From: Pilatotrama ljubarskyi | Lineage: Eukaryota > Basidiomycota > Agaricomycetes > Polyporales > Polyporaceae | Direction: 5' to 3' | Assembly (NCBI GenBank): GCA_022385805.1 | Contig: MU277712.1 | Coordinates: 124,001-188,000 of the forward strand | Length of the DNA: 64,000 bases | Shown here: positions 1 through 11,841 of the stretch, in pieces | Position numbering within the stretch: position 1 is the first letter of the stretch | Layout: each line of letters starts with the position of its first letter | Translations under genes and position numbers: made by a program | Notes under the pieces: model-generated | What the model was told of the DNA's origin: nothing | The model's input: only the letters and a program-made list of their open reading frames with translations | Databases searched by the model: none

Positions 1-546
1 ACGAAACCGTCTAGATATCTCGCACTGCCTACCCGATTAAACCGACCGCATTGTCCGGGACTCAGCACATACCCATGGAATGCATCGCATCAGAGTCAGC
101 AGACCCCGGAACCTACCATACAAGTACCAACGGTCGCCATAGACGTCACGGATTAGCAGATCCTCGCCGTTCTTCTCACCTCGTATCAATCTGCCAAGGC
201 ACCCTGACATGACCATGCCACGAAGGCTCGGAGCGTGTGGCGATCCCTATCATCCAACTGTCATCGACCTGCAGCTTCCGCGAAGTTCCCGCCAAGCCGA
301 TGACCCTCCACAAGACGTGGCTCTAGATGTAATTGTCCGCTACCGATGTCAGTGCACCACGCTGAGCCGTCAAATTGCGCCTTCCGATATTGATCTCCGA
401 CTCTTCTGGGTCCCCGGTGCATGTGCATGGCTACGCCCGTAGGCCCGTGCGCTCCCCAGAGCCTGCAGCGCCCATGTGCAAGGGTCATTGGACAGCCAGG
501 GCGACAACGAGGTGGGGAGAGGCTTCGGATGAACTGCTTTTCCGTG
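1..546. other. Upstream intergenic DNA without a recognised gene
   Basis: Open frames here are short, overlap on both strands and show no family motif. The last part is the promoter side of the downstream muramidase gene. Confidence 0.5.
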
Positions 547-553
547 TATAAAA
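547..553 (+). promoter_or_regulatory. TATA-box-like element of the muramidase gene
   Basis: The heptamer TATAAAA lies 70 bp upstream of the ATG at 617, a normal distance for a fungal core promoter. No other TATA-like element is as close to this start. Confidence 0.5.
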
Positions 554-616
554 GCATGGCCTGCGCTCAAGGAATACAACGTGCGAGAACTCTCAAGCAC
601 GAGAAGGTCACTCGAG

Positions 617-1700
617 ATGAAGCTTTCTACTGCAGCTCTCCTCAGCCTCGCAGTGGCGGTCGCCAGCGCCTCTCCCATTCTGGAGAAGCGTGCCAACCCG
701 AAGGGCATTGACATCTCGCACTTCCAGGGCACGGTGAACTTCAACACGGTGAAGGCGAACGGGATCTCCTTCGTCTACATCAAGGCTACTGAAGGGACTA
801 GTAAGCCGTATTCCTACACGTATTCCTACACTGTGGGCGCGGACGGTAACCTCAGGCTCACCTCGCATACAGCCTTTACCGACCCGGACTTCTCCAGCCA
901 CTATACTGGGGCGACGAATGCGGGCTTGATTCGGGGAGCGTATCATTTCGCACATCCGGATGTGTCGTCTGGGGCGACACAGGCGAAGTTCTTCCTTGCT
1001 CATGGGGGTGAGCTCGCCCGTTGTTCCGAGCCAATCTTCCCGAGAGGCCCAAGTACTCATATCGCTACGCCATAGGTGGCTGGTCCAGCGATGGCATAAC
1101 GCTACCTGGTGCACTCGATATCGAATGTGAGTCCGACTTGCACAACACGACCGGCGGTGCCTTATCCAGGTGCCAAAGACAATCCGAGCGGCGCGGAGTG
1201 CTATGGACTGAGCGCGTCAGCGATGGTGTCCTGGATTAAGGATTTCTCGAACACTTACCACTCGTCCACTGGAGTGTACGTGATCCATTAGTCGTTGTGC
1301 TCCTTGGTGATACTCACTCACAGATCTTCCCAGTTACCCTGGTCAGTAGAGAAGCGCTTCATAATCAATGGAGGACCGTTGAGGCATTGACTCCTCTATT
1401 TGCAGTCATTTACACGACGACGGACTGGTGGAAGACATGCACCGGCAATAGCGCCGCGTTCGCCTCCACGAACCCGCTTTGGATCGCGCGCTATGCCTCA
1501 AGCGTCGGCACCCTTCCCGCCGGCTGGTCGTGCGTTTATCTTGAATCCGTAGAGTCCTGTGGCGTTCGTTGTTCACGTCATTCAACCCAATGTACAGGTA
1601 CCACACTTTTTGGCAATATGCCGACTCCGGCCCGAACCCTGGCGATCAGGACGAGTTCAACGGATCCATGCAGGGTCTGAAGAAGTACGCACCCCGATAG
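617..1700 (+). CDS. Secreted GH25 muramidase (Chalaropsis-type lysozyme)
   Basis: Glycoside hydrolase family 25 enzymes cleave the MurNAc-GlcNAc bond of peptidoglycan; fungal members are secreted and probably act on bacteria. The ATG at 617 opens a signal peptide (MKLSTAALLSLAVAVASA), followed by a Lys-Arg Kex2-type site and KGIDISHFQG with the family's N-terminal Asp. DIE, YTTTDWW and a C-terminal TFWQYADSG follow. Inferred introns are 801-872, 1009-1075, 1127-1169, about 1280-1405 and 1530-1597. The first, second and fifth close in phase and restore family sequence. The third (43 bp) closes in phase but is short. The fourth, between TGVY and VIYTTT, is one base out of phase with its best GT and AG, so either a tiny exon was missed or the copy has a frame break. 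The stop is at 1698-1700. Confidence 0.87.
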
Positions 1701-2076
1701 TCGCACATTTGCGCACTCTGATGATGCCTTGTATCGCAGCCTCGCCTTGGGTTAGAGGTGGCCGGCCTTGGCCTGTGGAGTATCACGGTAGCCCCGCCAC
1801 TACGGACGTTGACCAGCAGTCCTGTACAGTAGCTACGTGCGAGCACGCAGTGTCCAGATACGCGTCGTTGGATCGGAAAGTGCGAGTAAGAAGGTATGTT
1901 GTACGAAAGCGATAGTGGTACATATATAGCACTGCGACAGCAAAACAGCATGACGAGAATAAGTGCGACATCTATGGACCTGTGGTAGACCCGAATCAAT
2001 GAAGTTGTCTGATAGGTCACATCGAGCCCAAAGCGCGTACCTGCTACTTGATACCTCGCTACCTCGACCCAAAACA
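1701..2076. other. Intergenic, convergent 3' ends
   Basis: This is the gap between the muramidase stop and the stop of the coiled-coil gene on the other strand. An open minus frame spans 1646-2080, but it overlaps the last muramidase exon and shows no motif. Confidence 0.4.
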
Positions 2077-3433
2077 TCACGGCGAGCTCAGAGAGTCCGA
2101 CGATGACTCGCCGGAAGACGACGTGGTGGATGATTTTGACGGTGATGCCCCATCGGACGCGTTCTGACTCGGAGGCACGTGGACCACAAGATTCCTCTCC
2201 TCTTCCGTAGGGGGAGAAGGCGGCGGCTTGATGGGTTTGCGCGGTTTGCCGGTCGACGGGGGCACCCGTATGAAGAGGCGCTTAGGCTCACTCGACGACT
2301 GTGACGCACGTACTACGGAGAACGGGGCGGGTGTCCTAGATGCAGCCGGAGACTGGCCTCCGCGCAATGTGATTGTCGGTGACTTAGGTGGTGAGTGCCC
2401 CCCACGCGCAGTGACTGTGGGAGACCTTGGAGGCGACGGACCACCCCGCAATGAGAGCGTCGGGGATTTCGGCGGCGATTGTGCGGGAGGAGGACCGTCC
2501 ACCTGGTCGTGCAAGTCCGGGGCGAAAAGCCAGTCAAGCTCCGATCCGACATCAAAGGGGAACGACATAGGAGGCGGGGTACCCACCTGCATAGCCATGG
2601 GGTCTTGTGACGGCGATCGTATAGGCGTGGAAGTGCCTAACGTGGACGACATACCGGCGTACGTCGCCGACCGCGGTGGAGATTGGAAGATATCTAACGA
2701 ATTGAACTGGATTTGCTGGAGTTACGACTTGTTAGCTTCTGGACCCGCACCCTACGGGGGAGGCAAACTCACATCAATCGCTGAGTGAAGCCGTGCTTCA
2801 GGCCCACCCTCCAGCCATTGAACCCGCAATTGTAGGCCCTCTATGGTCGCGGTTGTGGCAGCAGTGAGCTCCTCGAGCTTCGTCTCATGCTCCAGCCGCG
2901 CCTGCTCGAGTTGCTGCTGCAGAATGGCGCGTTCCTTCTGCCAGCCCTCGCGCGCCTTCCGCAGTGCTTCAGCCTCTTGTCGTAGCTTGTCACGTTCTTC
3001 AAGCAATGATTGCCGTTCTTTCTCCCAGCTCTCCCGCTCAGATGCGTGCTGGGCCTGCGTGCGCCTCCATTCCGCGCGATCCTGCTGCCAACTCTCGCGC
3101 TCCTGCTGAAAGGCATCGGGGGCCTCTGCCAATTGCGTGTGCTTCGCACTACCACCTCCCAGAATCAAGCTTTCCCGTTCTTGCATGAGCGCCCGAATCT
3201 TCTCCTCGTAATCTGCCCTGATGCTGGCGACGCGCTTCTCGAAGAGAGCCGAGAGCTCTCGCGCGCCCTCCAGCAGCGCCTGGGACAGGTGCTCCGGTCG
3301 CTCACCGTCGCGACGCGGCTACGAGTAGTCAGTATGTAGTCTTTATCATATATGCACAAGTTTGCGAACGTACGGCCGATGGCGCCTTTGCACGACTTGG
3401 CTCGGCGCCGTTCATGATGGCGGCAGCAAGCAT
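2077..3433 (-). CDS. Coiled-coil protein with Ser/Pro-rich tail, function unknown
   Basis: Three exons (3433-3374, 3318-2773, 2715-2077) with introns of 55 and 57 bp give a protein of about 414 residues in which every phase closes. Residues about 21-200 are a long charged coiled coil rich in Glu, Arg, Gln and Lys (repeats such as QERESW and WEKERQSL). The C-terminal 200 residues are low complexity and carry three near-repeats of a Ser-Pro-Pro-Lys/Arg-Ser-Pro-Thr type motif, then a Ser-rich end. Such motifs are typical of phosphorylated scaffold proteins, but I recognise no family. The first exon, with the ATG at 3433, is the least certain part. The gene is divergent from the Yvh1 homologue, 180 bp away. 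Confidence 0.7.
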
Positions 3434-3613
3434 ACCGCATAGGCGCCCATCATGCGGGATAGGGCGCTTACTCGATATAGGAATCCGATCAAAACAATCC
3501 AATGGTGCCGAGGCTGCAGCAGCTGCAGCGTTCCACAACTCTTTCCTTGCCACCTCTCACTCAGCTTACGACCAGGTTCTCATCGCGACGAAAGGAGGAG
3601 CTAGAGGCCAGAC
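3434..3613. promoter_or_regulatory. Shared divergent promoter region
   Basis: These 180 bp separate the start of the coiled-coil gene (minus) from the start of the Yvh1 homologue (plus) and should hold both promoters. I see no clear TATA box. Confidence 0.4.
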
Positions 3614-5555
3614 ATGTCTATGAACGAAGTGCTGCCCAACCTGTGGGTTGGAGACTTGCCAAGCGCATTGAACACGGAGAAGTTGAAGGCACACAACATC
3701 CGCAGCGTATTGACGGCGATGCGGGGTCGGGTATCTATCAACGAGGTATGTCCCAAAATGAATGAGTGACGAACATGCTCCAGACAACTAACGACGTAGA
3801 CTTTTGTACGGCATCAAATCAAAATAGACGATACCGAAAGCTCGGACATACTGCAGCACTTCGTGCCTGCTATAACTTTCCTGCAAGCAGAGCTGGACAA
3901 AGGTCATGGCGTGCTTGTTCATTGCCAGGCTGGGATGAGTGAGTTCAATGTGACAATATCGCCGGCAGCCGCTCATGAGTTCATGATAGGTCGAAGTGTT
4001 GCCATTGTCGCGGCCTTCCTCATGGTATCGCAAGGGCTTGATCCGGAGGGTGCTCTGGATGTAATCAGGAAAGTGCGGCCTGACGTGCAGTGCGTAAACC
4101 CAGTTCTATCAAATATATGCGCCGAATTGCTCACCGTCTGACGCCTAGACCGAATGAAGGATTCATGCGACAGCTCGGCATATTCTACAAGGCGTCGTTC
4201 AAAGTCTCGAAGCGCGATAAGGAAACCCGTATGTTCTATCTCGAGCGAGTGATGCACGAAGTAATGAGTAAGTATGCGAGCCTTTCCCCCTGAGCTTATG
4301 CTGACTCCTCCATGAAGATGGAGATGGCGAAGTCGAGACCGAGATGTTCGCGAAATTCCCCTATACCCCATCCGATACACCCGTCCCTACCCCTCGCCGC
4401 CGGATACGCTGCAAGATGTGCAGGTGTGTATATACGCCAGTATCAACAAGAGCGTCTTCTCACCGTCCATCAGACAAGAGCTGGCAACCCGGGAACATAT
4501 GCTAGACCACGGCCAGCTCGGACCTCCGACTCCAGCAGTTTTGTCCGCAGCTTCGTCTAGGAGACCCTCCATGAATGATACCAAACCCCTGAGCCCCCTG
4601 GCGTCCGGCACCCCTACAGCTAGGCGAGCGTCATCATCAGGCACGAAGCCTGTCATTCAAGCTCAGCCGCCTCCACTTTCTCCCTCCGGAGGTGGATCAC
4701 GAAGACCATCTATGCATGATGTCCTTCCGCGCTCTAGGTTGGGCTCGATCACTGAGAACAGGCCGCTCAAGTCATCGTTGCTCGCGCTCGACAGCGTGTC
4801 CGCGCAGATTGGACAGGACGCATCCGACTCGCTATCAGAATCTGCGATCGATGAGGACAGCTCCGGTGACGAGCCTCCGAAGTCTGATGAAGCTGACTCG
4901 GATGAGGAGACGCAGACAAAGGCGGAACCGCTTAAGGACGGCCTTCCTGCGGGCGAAGCTGCAGCAGAACAAGCGGACAAAGTTACGCCGCTACCATCGC
5001 AACGCCCGCCCCTCTCGGTCACGAACTCTTATGTTCATCCGTCTGATTTGGCGGCTCAACTGTCGTCTCACCCCAAATTAGCTGCCCTGCGCGCCCCCTC
5101 GGGCCTCACGATGACGCCAGCTACTGGCGGCGCGTCGCCAACCCGCTCCGCTCCCCAGACCCCGGGGCTGGCCAGCAGCAAGAGCTCTAACTACTTCGCA
5201 CCCGTGAGCCCGCCGATTCTCATGAATCCCAAGTGCTCCGGCTACTTCGTCGAGCCGGTAAGTGCCCGTTTGCTGGGAATGCCAATGTCAAGCCACTGAT
5301 GCGGATGCCCTCGATAGATGAAGTGGATGGAGCCGTTTCTGGAGCAGGGAAACATGGCAGGCAAGATCATATGTCCGAATAAGAAATGCGGAGCGAAGCT
5401 GGGCAACTACGACTGGGCAGGCGTTTGCTGCAGCTGCAAGGAATGGGTTGTTCCGGTGCGTATCACTGTGTCATCGATACCAGACATACATGTAACTTAC
5501 CCTTCGTATTTAGGGGTTCTGTATCCATAGGTCGAAGGTCGATGAAGTTGTCTAG
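3614..5555 (+). CDS. YVH1: Yvh1/DUSP12-type dual-specificity phosphatase
   Basis: Yvh1 proteins join a dual-specificity phosphatase domain to a C-terminal zinc-binding domain; in yeast the protein helps release Mrt4 from pre-60S ribosomes. Eight exons (3614-3745, 3800-3938, 3990-4089, 4149-4267, 4318-4423, 4474-5257, 5318-5455, 5514-5555) close in phase to 519 residues. The signature HCQAGMSRS sits at 85-93, with Cys86 as nucleophile, and is rebuilt across an intron. The Cys-rich end shows RCKMC, then CPNKKC and a CCSC pair, as expected for zinc ligands. Between these lies a Ser/Pro/Asp-rich linker of roughly 230 residues, longer than in yeast. The last exon is only 42 bp. Confidence 0.93.
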
Positions 5556-5852
5556 AGGAAGCGACAGATTCCAGTCGCCGTTCTCTGGGACATCAGTTGC
5601 ACAACTGTATGATAAGCTGTATTGCCGTTGCACGTCCAGCATGCCATGAACCCAAACGATGTATCCATACTCGTGGTCTTGCTGAAGCATGAGGGCCATC
5701 ATTCCGACGAAGGGTCGGAGATTGCCGGTGACGTACATGGCATAGGATTTGTTTGGATCAGAGGCTCCTGCCAAACAAACGGCCGGATTTGGCAGCGGAC
5801 TGAGTCGCCTGGCGTCATTGTAGGCCGCCGCCTGCTCATCGTCTTCTGTAGC
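5500..5852 (-). CDS. Unrecognised open reading segment, possibly an exon
   Basis: The minus strand is open from about 5852 to 5463 and encodes protein-like sequence (for example DARRLSPLPNPAVCLAG and LQQDHEYGYIVWVHG), with a possible splice acceptor at its 5' end. It has no ATG start of its own and its 3' end overlaps the last Yvh1 exon on the other strand. It may be an exon of a small gene in the Yvh1-Sec24 gap or a chance frame. I recognise no family. Confidence 0.25.
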
Positions 5853-5978
5853 GACTAGCTGTCTTGTGTACCGCCTTTATCCGAGCCTTGCCTACATCTC
5901 ACGAACTTCTGGGTGTCTCGCTAGCTGCTTTCATCTGTACTTGGAGACTCTAGCGTCTGTTCAGTTCTATGGGCTCCG

Positions 5979-8900
5979 ATGTATGCTCATAGCACCCGTT
6001 CTCACATCCCTCAGCCTCCGCACAGCGCGGGGACACCCTACAAGGGCTTGCGTGCGGCCATAGACCCCAATCAGATACCCTCGCCTATTGATACAATTGA
6101 GGCCGACCGGGAGAAATGGGAGGACCAGCCGTACATGACGCTACCAGGCGCTCACCCGCCTCTGTCGACGACGGATTTCGTAGCGATAGATCAAGGTAAG
6201 TTCATAATCATCGTGCGAGATAATATACGCCTTCATGGCTCAGTCATGCTGTGTATCAGGGAACTCCTCCCCAAGATATGTGCGCATGTCCACATGGAAC
6301 GTCCCGAGCACTTCGCGCCTCGCATCCGACTGCGAGATACCCATTGCTGCAATCATCCAGCCTTTTGCTGATCAAGACCCAAGGGAAGAGCCCGTACCCC
6401 TGGTGGAGACCGGACCTTCCGGGCCTCCCCGTTGCGCATCATGTAGGGCCTACATCAATCCGTGGTGCACATGGGTCTCGAGTGGGTCGAAGTGGAAGTG
6501 CAACCTATGCAGCCATGAAACAGAAGGTGTGCCGCGTCCATCGTTCACCCATCATGCCTCATAACCGTCCTCATTCCAAATGTTTGGAAAGTGGCGCCGG
6601 AGTACTACTGTAATCTGGACGCAAACCTTCTGCGGCTGGACCACTTGCAACGACCCGAGCTGAACAAGGGTACTGTCGACTTTGCCGTCTCGGAAGAGTA
6701 CTGGGCACCTCATGCGCCCCCTAGCATCCGCCCCTTGTACTACTCGGTCGTTCCTCAGCCTACGTCCGGCGTCAGGAAACCCTTACCGATGGATTACGTT
6801 TTCGTCTTCGACGTCTCGCAAGAAGCTGTACGGTCTGGCTTTCTGAAGACAGCATGCGCTGTACTTCTAGAGGCACTGTTCGGCGATGGCGAGTCAATGC
6901 CACCTTGCTTTCCCCGGACCAGTCGACTTGCTATCCTGGCGTTCGATCGGACATTGCAGTTTTACAACCTCTCTGTACGCTTACTCTCGCAACTCCGTCA
7001 GGACTGCAAATGACACGTATTCTCCTAGTCAGAAGTAGTTGGGCAGCCTCCGATGCTGGTTGTGCCAGACGTGGACGATGTCTTTCTTCCCTCGTCTGTG
7101 GGCCTCTTTGTCGATGTCGAGGAGTCTAGGTGAGTCGGCGTTTGATTGCATTTCACCGAGCATGACGTACCAACTCTTTTCCAGGAATGCCATCGTCGAA
7201 TTACTGACTACACTCCCACTCCGGCATGAACAGACTCTTGAGACTGAATCTGCCCTGGGATCGGCACTCTCCGCAAGCCTGGCCGCACTGGTGAGTCTTT
7301 TAAGACTGACAATGCCACGGCATCTGAAGAAGGACTAGGCGGGAAGGGGCGGACAAGTGGTGGTATTTGCGGCTACGTTGCCTACCATCGGTATCGGCGC
7401 ACTGCAGCCCATAGTCGACGAGGCGAGTCTTTACGGTACTGAGAAGGAGAAGACCCTCTTCGTCCCGCGTGACGAGACGTGGCAGGACATTGGCGAGCAG
7501 TGTGCCGCCGAGGGAGTCGGCGTCAGCATGTTCCTCGGGATGGGTCGGCCAATAGACATTGGATCTATAGGTGGGTCAATCCCTTGCACAAGCAATGCGC
7601 TACTCATGCGCGCGATGCCAGGTGTCGTATCCACCATAAGCGGCGGCGAAATGTACTTCCACCCAAAGTTCGACCCTGTCCGGGACGGTATGGTACTGTC
7701 GTCCCAAGTAAAACGACTGATATCGCGAACCGCCGTGTACTGTTGCTCGATGCGAATACGAACATCCAACGGTAGGCAGGACTGTATCCTCACTGATCGA
7801 GGGACGTCTGACCCGCGTTCACAGGCCTCAGGGTGTCAAAGCAATTGGGCAACTTCTACGAAAGCGCAGCAGGAGACCTCGAGTTCGGTACGATGGATGC
7901 GGACAAAGCCATATCTGTCGCATTTGAACATACGCGAGCGCTGGACGACCGGCAATACGCCTTCATACAGGCTGCGCTCCTGTATACGAATGTCACCGGA
8001 GAGCGCCGGGTACGGACATTCAATGTTGCGCTGCGGGTTGTTACGCTCGCTGGGAATGTCTTTCAGTATGCAGACATGGACGCAACTGTGTCGCATATGC
8101 TACGAGAAGGTTCAGTACGCTTCGGTCATATGTTGGAATCAAGTCTGATTCTTGTCGTAGCTATCTCCAAGATGCCGTCACACAAGATCTCTCAGATCCA
8201 TGATGACCTCACCGAGAAGTGCGCGCTCATTCTGTATGCGTACCGGAAGTTCTGCGCAGCTTCTGCTGCGCCTACGCAGGTAAGCAGTTCCTGAATCCCG
8301 TCTTACGCCCCGTCACTAAGCCACTCTAGTTGATACTACCCGAAGCTTTCCGGACACTCCCTCTGTATATCCTCGGCATGATGAAGACGAAGCCCCTCAA
8401 AGGTCAGGTCACCCTCAGTTTGGGCCGATCCGATCGCTCAATGCATTCGTGGCATCGCAGGCCGCAATGTCACTGCCGACGTGCGCAATTTCTATGCGCA
8501 CCGGCTCATGTCTCTAAGTCCACGGAGTCTAATGTTCCATCTTTACCCGCGAATGCTCGCCCTGCATGACCTGAATGACGATATTGCGCTCCCCGATGCG
8601 AGTGGCAAGATCGATCTGCCTTCGCTCATGCGAGACAGCCACCTCTTCATGGAAGGTCATGGTGTCTACCTCATCGGTAGGCAGCGTTTACATGGAAGGC
8701 TTTGGTAGCAAGCTAACTGGTCAAGGTAGACAATGAGGACATGTCGATCCTCTGGATCGGCGGGAGCGTCTCGCCGCAAGTGCTGAAGGATTTGATCGAC
8801 ATCGACGACATCATGCAGATCAATCCGCACATAGTAGGTGTTCCGCCTTTCTGGATAGATTGCATACTCATGTTAAGCCCTCCCTGCAGCTGTACTTGCC

Positions 8901-9275
8901 CGTCCTGCCAACTCGCCTCTCGACGCAAGTGCACAATATCTTGGCGCACCGGTTCAGGCAAAGGGGCTACGTGCCGAAGTTCATGATAGCGAGGCAGAAC
9001 CTAGACGGGGCCGAGCTCGAGTTCAGTGACATGCTTGTCGAAGATCAAAACAACGCGGCCATGTCATACCTAGACTGTGAGTCTAGTCTGCTAACTTATC
9101 GCCTGTTGTCGCGCTGACAGTCTGGTCAGACCTTTGCTTGATCCACAAGCAGATACACACCGCGGTACGTCTATGCATGGGCATGGAGTATCTCTCACGC
9201 TGACATCTTTTGCAGCTGACTACCGGAGCATCAATATCGTCAGGGCATGGTGGCTTCCGTTCCATGCCGTGGTGA
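5979..9275 (+). CDS. Sec24-family COPII cargo-adaptor protein (Sec24C/D or Sfb3-like)
   Basis: Sec24 pairs with Sec23 in the inner COPII coat and selects cargo at ER exit sites. Fifteen exons close in phase to 847 residues: 5979-6195, 6260-6526, 6592-6974, 7029-7129, 7185-7290, 7339-7570, 7622-7771, 7825-8109, 8161-8279, 8330-8402, 8461-8676, 8730-8833, 8890-9076, 9121-9164, 9216-9275. The zinc finger uses Cys131, Cys134, Cys153 and Cys156. The trunk domain (DYVFVFDVS), the beta-sandwich ([12 protein letters not shown]), the helical domain ([18 protein letters not shown]) and the gelsolin-like end ([13 protein letters not shown]) follow in family order. The N-terminal extension is short, which suggests the Sfb3/Sec24C-D branch; this assignment is inference. 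Introns are 44-65 bp. Confidence 0.93.
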
Positions 9276-9605
9276 GGAAGGCTATGTAGACACCCGCTGT
9301 GCGTGATATACTGCGAACGTATATATCCGAGTAGAAAATGAGGCTCATAACACCCTGTACTGTATGTACTTCTGCATCGCACAAGGCCTGTCTCATTCGC
9401 TCCCTCGAAGCTGGCGATGTATGGCGGTAGAAGGTGTAACCTTATCTGCGTACCGACCTCCCGGCGCTTGTGCGAAGCCCACGCTCGTCCATGAAAGGAA
9501 GGCAGTTTTGTCGCATTCCCCGAACTTATGCTCTAAGTGAACTACAGCCGCAGAGCATACTCATTGTCGGCGTAGAATCAGAGTCTCCACGCAGCAAAAC
9601 TTGTG
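9276..9605. other. Intergenic between Sec24 and methyltransferase genes
   Basis: No supported gene. The two flanking genes point the same way, so this holds the Sec24 terminator and the methyltransferase promoter. Confidence 0.5.
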
Positions 9606-10518
9606 ATGGGGGATATGGACGACTTCTTAAGCGACTCTGCTGCTCTTTTTGGCGACGTGAGTCCCGCGGACGACACGATCAGATATGGACCTTTGGTCTT
9701 GACAGTTGCGCCGAAGGTGTGTCCTACACGAATGAGCGCGTTCCGCTAATTTACCAAGCTCAAAATGTCAGGAAGGCAAAGTGAGATGCCTTGCGTTCGT
9801 GCAATGCCTCTGCTGACCGGAAGTGGCAGGCGAATACGCTCTTGGCAGATCACTTGTTTTCGCCCTCACTCCTGTTGGCTGAGCTCATCGAGAGAGGCAT
9901 CATATCGCTCAGGGCAAAAACAGGTAGGTCTGCCGGCTATGGTCTCGAACGTATCACACACTGACGAGCATTCCTCAGTGGTAGAGCTCGGGGCCGGGTG
10001 CGCGCTCCCTTCACTGCTTGCTTCAACACTACCGGAGCCGCCGTCTCTGGTGGCGATTACGGACTACCCGGATGACGTGATCATGAAGAACCTCTCAGAT
10101 AACGTTGAAAGGAATAGGCCGCACTTGAGCGACAAGTGCAAGGTCCATGCTTGCGGCTATGAATGGGGACGGGACGTTGGCCCTCTGCTGTAAGCTTCAT
10201 CCGGTCACCCTCTGCTTTCCCTTCGTGAAGGCGGTGACTGAGCGGGACACTCATCCTGGCCAATATAGGAATCTCGCAGAGGCGCATGAGCCAAGCCTAA
10301 GGGGCTTCGACGTTGTCATCATGTCCGACCTCCTGCACTTCGACGGTTCGCACGACGTGCTCGTTCAGTCACTTACCTCGCTCCTGCGTCACGATCCGTC
10401 GGCGAGGACATATGTAGCCGCGGGAAAGTACACCGCGCCGCACGTATGCGATCACTTTGTCGAGGAGGCGAAGCGTGCTGGAATCCTTCTCGAGGAACAG
10501 GAGGTGAAGGATGTGTGA
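9606..10518 (+). CDS. Family-16 methyltransferase (Nnt1/Efm7-like)
   Basis: Members of this SAM-dependent family methylate protein lysines or N-termini; yeast Nnt1/Efm7 acts on elongation factor EF1A. Exons 9606-9716, 9772-9780, 9830-9923, 9979-10189 and 10269-10518 give 224 residues. The N-terminus has an acidic stretch (MDDFLSDSAALFGD) and then IRYGPL. Motif I is VVELGAGCALPSLLA; the post-I acidic residue is in ITDYPDD; and FDVVIMSDLLHF is the usual motif IV region. The second exon is only 9 nt (Glu-Gly-Lys). Skipping it also keeps the frame, so it could be optional. The exact substrate cannot be read from sequence. Confidence 0.85.
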
Positions 10519-10780
10519 TACGGCTCTCTGGAAGTGTCGGGCGGTGGTTTGGATAGAGAGCAGTTGGGTGTGAGGAAGGGCATGTCTAGATGGTGGATCG
10601 GACGGTGGGTGGACATTTAGTATGGAAACGGACAGGACGCCGTATGACCCGTTGCGGTACGCATTGCAGCAATTCGTGTTGGCACCGCTGTGTAGTTGTG
10701 CATAATGTACAAAAGATGACAGTGATGCGTGTGGGCGGCACGCGTAGCCCATGGTTGGTATCCTCGCTGGAACAACGACT
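10519..10780. other. Convergent intergenic region
   Basis: Gap between the methyltransferase stop and the Bud13 stop on the other strand. No gene seen. Confidence 0.4.
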
Positions 10781-11841
10781 CTACATGTCGTCGACACTCC
10801 ATTCGTAGCTCTCTGCGCCACGACGCCTTTTCTCGTTCTGCTTCTGGAAGTACTTCTTCTCGAAACCGTTGCTACGGTCTATAGGGGATCATGAGTACGC
10901 TGACATGTATGAAATAGGTGCCCATTGACGTACCGACACCATCCCAACGGTACCCAGGTTTGATACCGAAGCGGTTCGGCGGCGGAGGTGGACCAGTGTA
11001 CTCAGGCTTCCGTGGACCCTTCGGTTTCTTCTTCTGTATCCATGAAGAGGCATGAGCGCCGAATTGATCATACAGGGCTACGGCCACTCACGGTCAAGAA
11101 TGCTGCTGCGGGGTCGTTCCACCGCTCCTGGGCCCGCAGCTCCTCGTTCAGCTCGGCGTCGTCCGCTGTCCTGGCAAAGGCGGTCGAGCGCATCGCCTCC
11201 AACTCCTTCCGCCGCTTCTCGGCCTCCTCTCTCTGGACCAAGCCCTTGCCCCACTCCATCTTCTTCGCCTCTTTCTCCTCCCGCTCGCGCTTCAGTCGCG
11301 CAGCCTCTGCGCGTTCCGCCGCGATATCAACCTTGCGGCCCGACGCATCACGGTATACCGTCTCTTGAGCCGCTGCCCGCTCTGCTGCCTCCTCCTCCGC
11401 CGACTTCTTCGCATCTTGTGGCCTGCGTTTGGGGAGCTTCTTCTTGAGCTGTGCCGACGTGAGGAGACCACCAGTGAAGGCTTCGTCCTCCTGCATCACG
11501 ACCTGCGGCTGCTCGTCCTCCGCTGGCGGAGGGGTCTTGCTACCTCCCGCGCCCTCCTGGACCGTCTGCCATCCCGAGTCCGGGTCTGTCCGTTGCCGCT
11601 TCTTGAATCGGCGGTCTTCTGCCACCACAGCATCTTCGAGGTCCTCGTCCTCGTCGCGTGGCTCGTCTCCCCAGCCGGTGAGGTCGTCGTCCTTGATGAA
11701 AGACGCACTCGTCGAAGCAGCGGACGTAGACGTGGAGGTAGTCTTTCGCTTCTTCTTCTTTGGGGGTCCTACTTTGGAGAGAATGGCGTCCGCTTTGGGA
11801 CCTGACATATATTTTTCGGCAAGATACGCCTTCAGAGACAT
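10781..11841 (-). CDS. BUD13: Bud13-like pre-mRNA splicing factor (RES complex)
   Basis: Bud13, with Pml1 and Snu17/Ist3, forms the RES complex, which promotes splicing and nuclear retention of unspliced RNA. Three exons (11841-11092, 11033-10934, 10878-10781) close in phase to 315 residues. Diagnostic parts are the N-terminus [18 protein letters not shown], a central charged region with [12 protein letters not shown], and the conserved C-terminal block [20 protein letters not shown], then NGFEKKYFQ. The middle carries a basic nuclear-localisation-like stretch (PKKKKRK). The protein is about the length of other compact fungal Bud13 proteins. A splicing factor fits a genome this rich in introns. 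Confidence 0.95.

Noticed and set aside
1646..2080. 144-codon minus frame behind the muramidase
   Set aside because: Overlaps the last muramidase exon and shows no domain or clear hydrophobic pattern.
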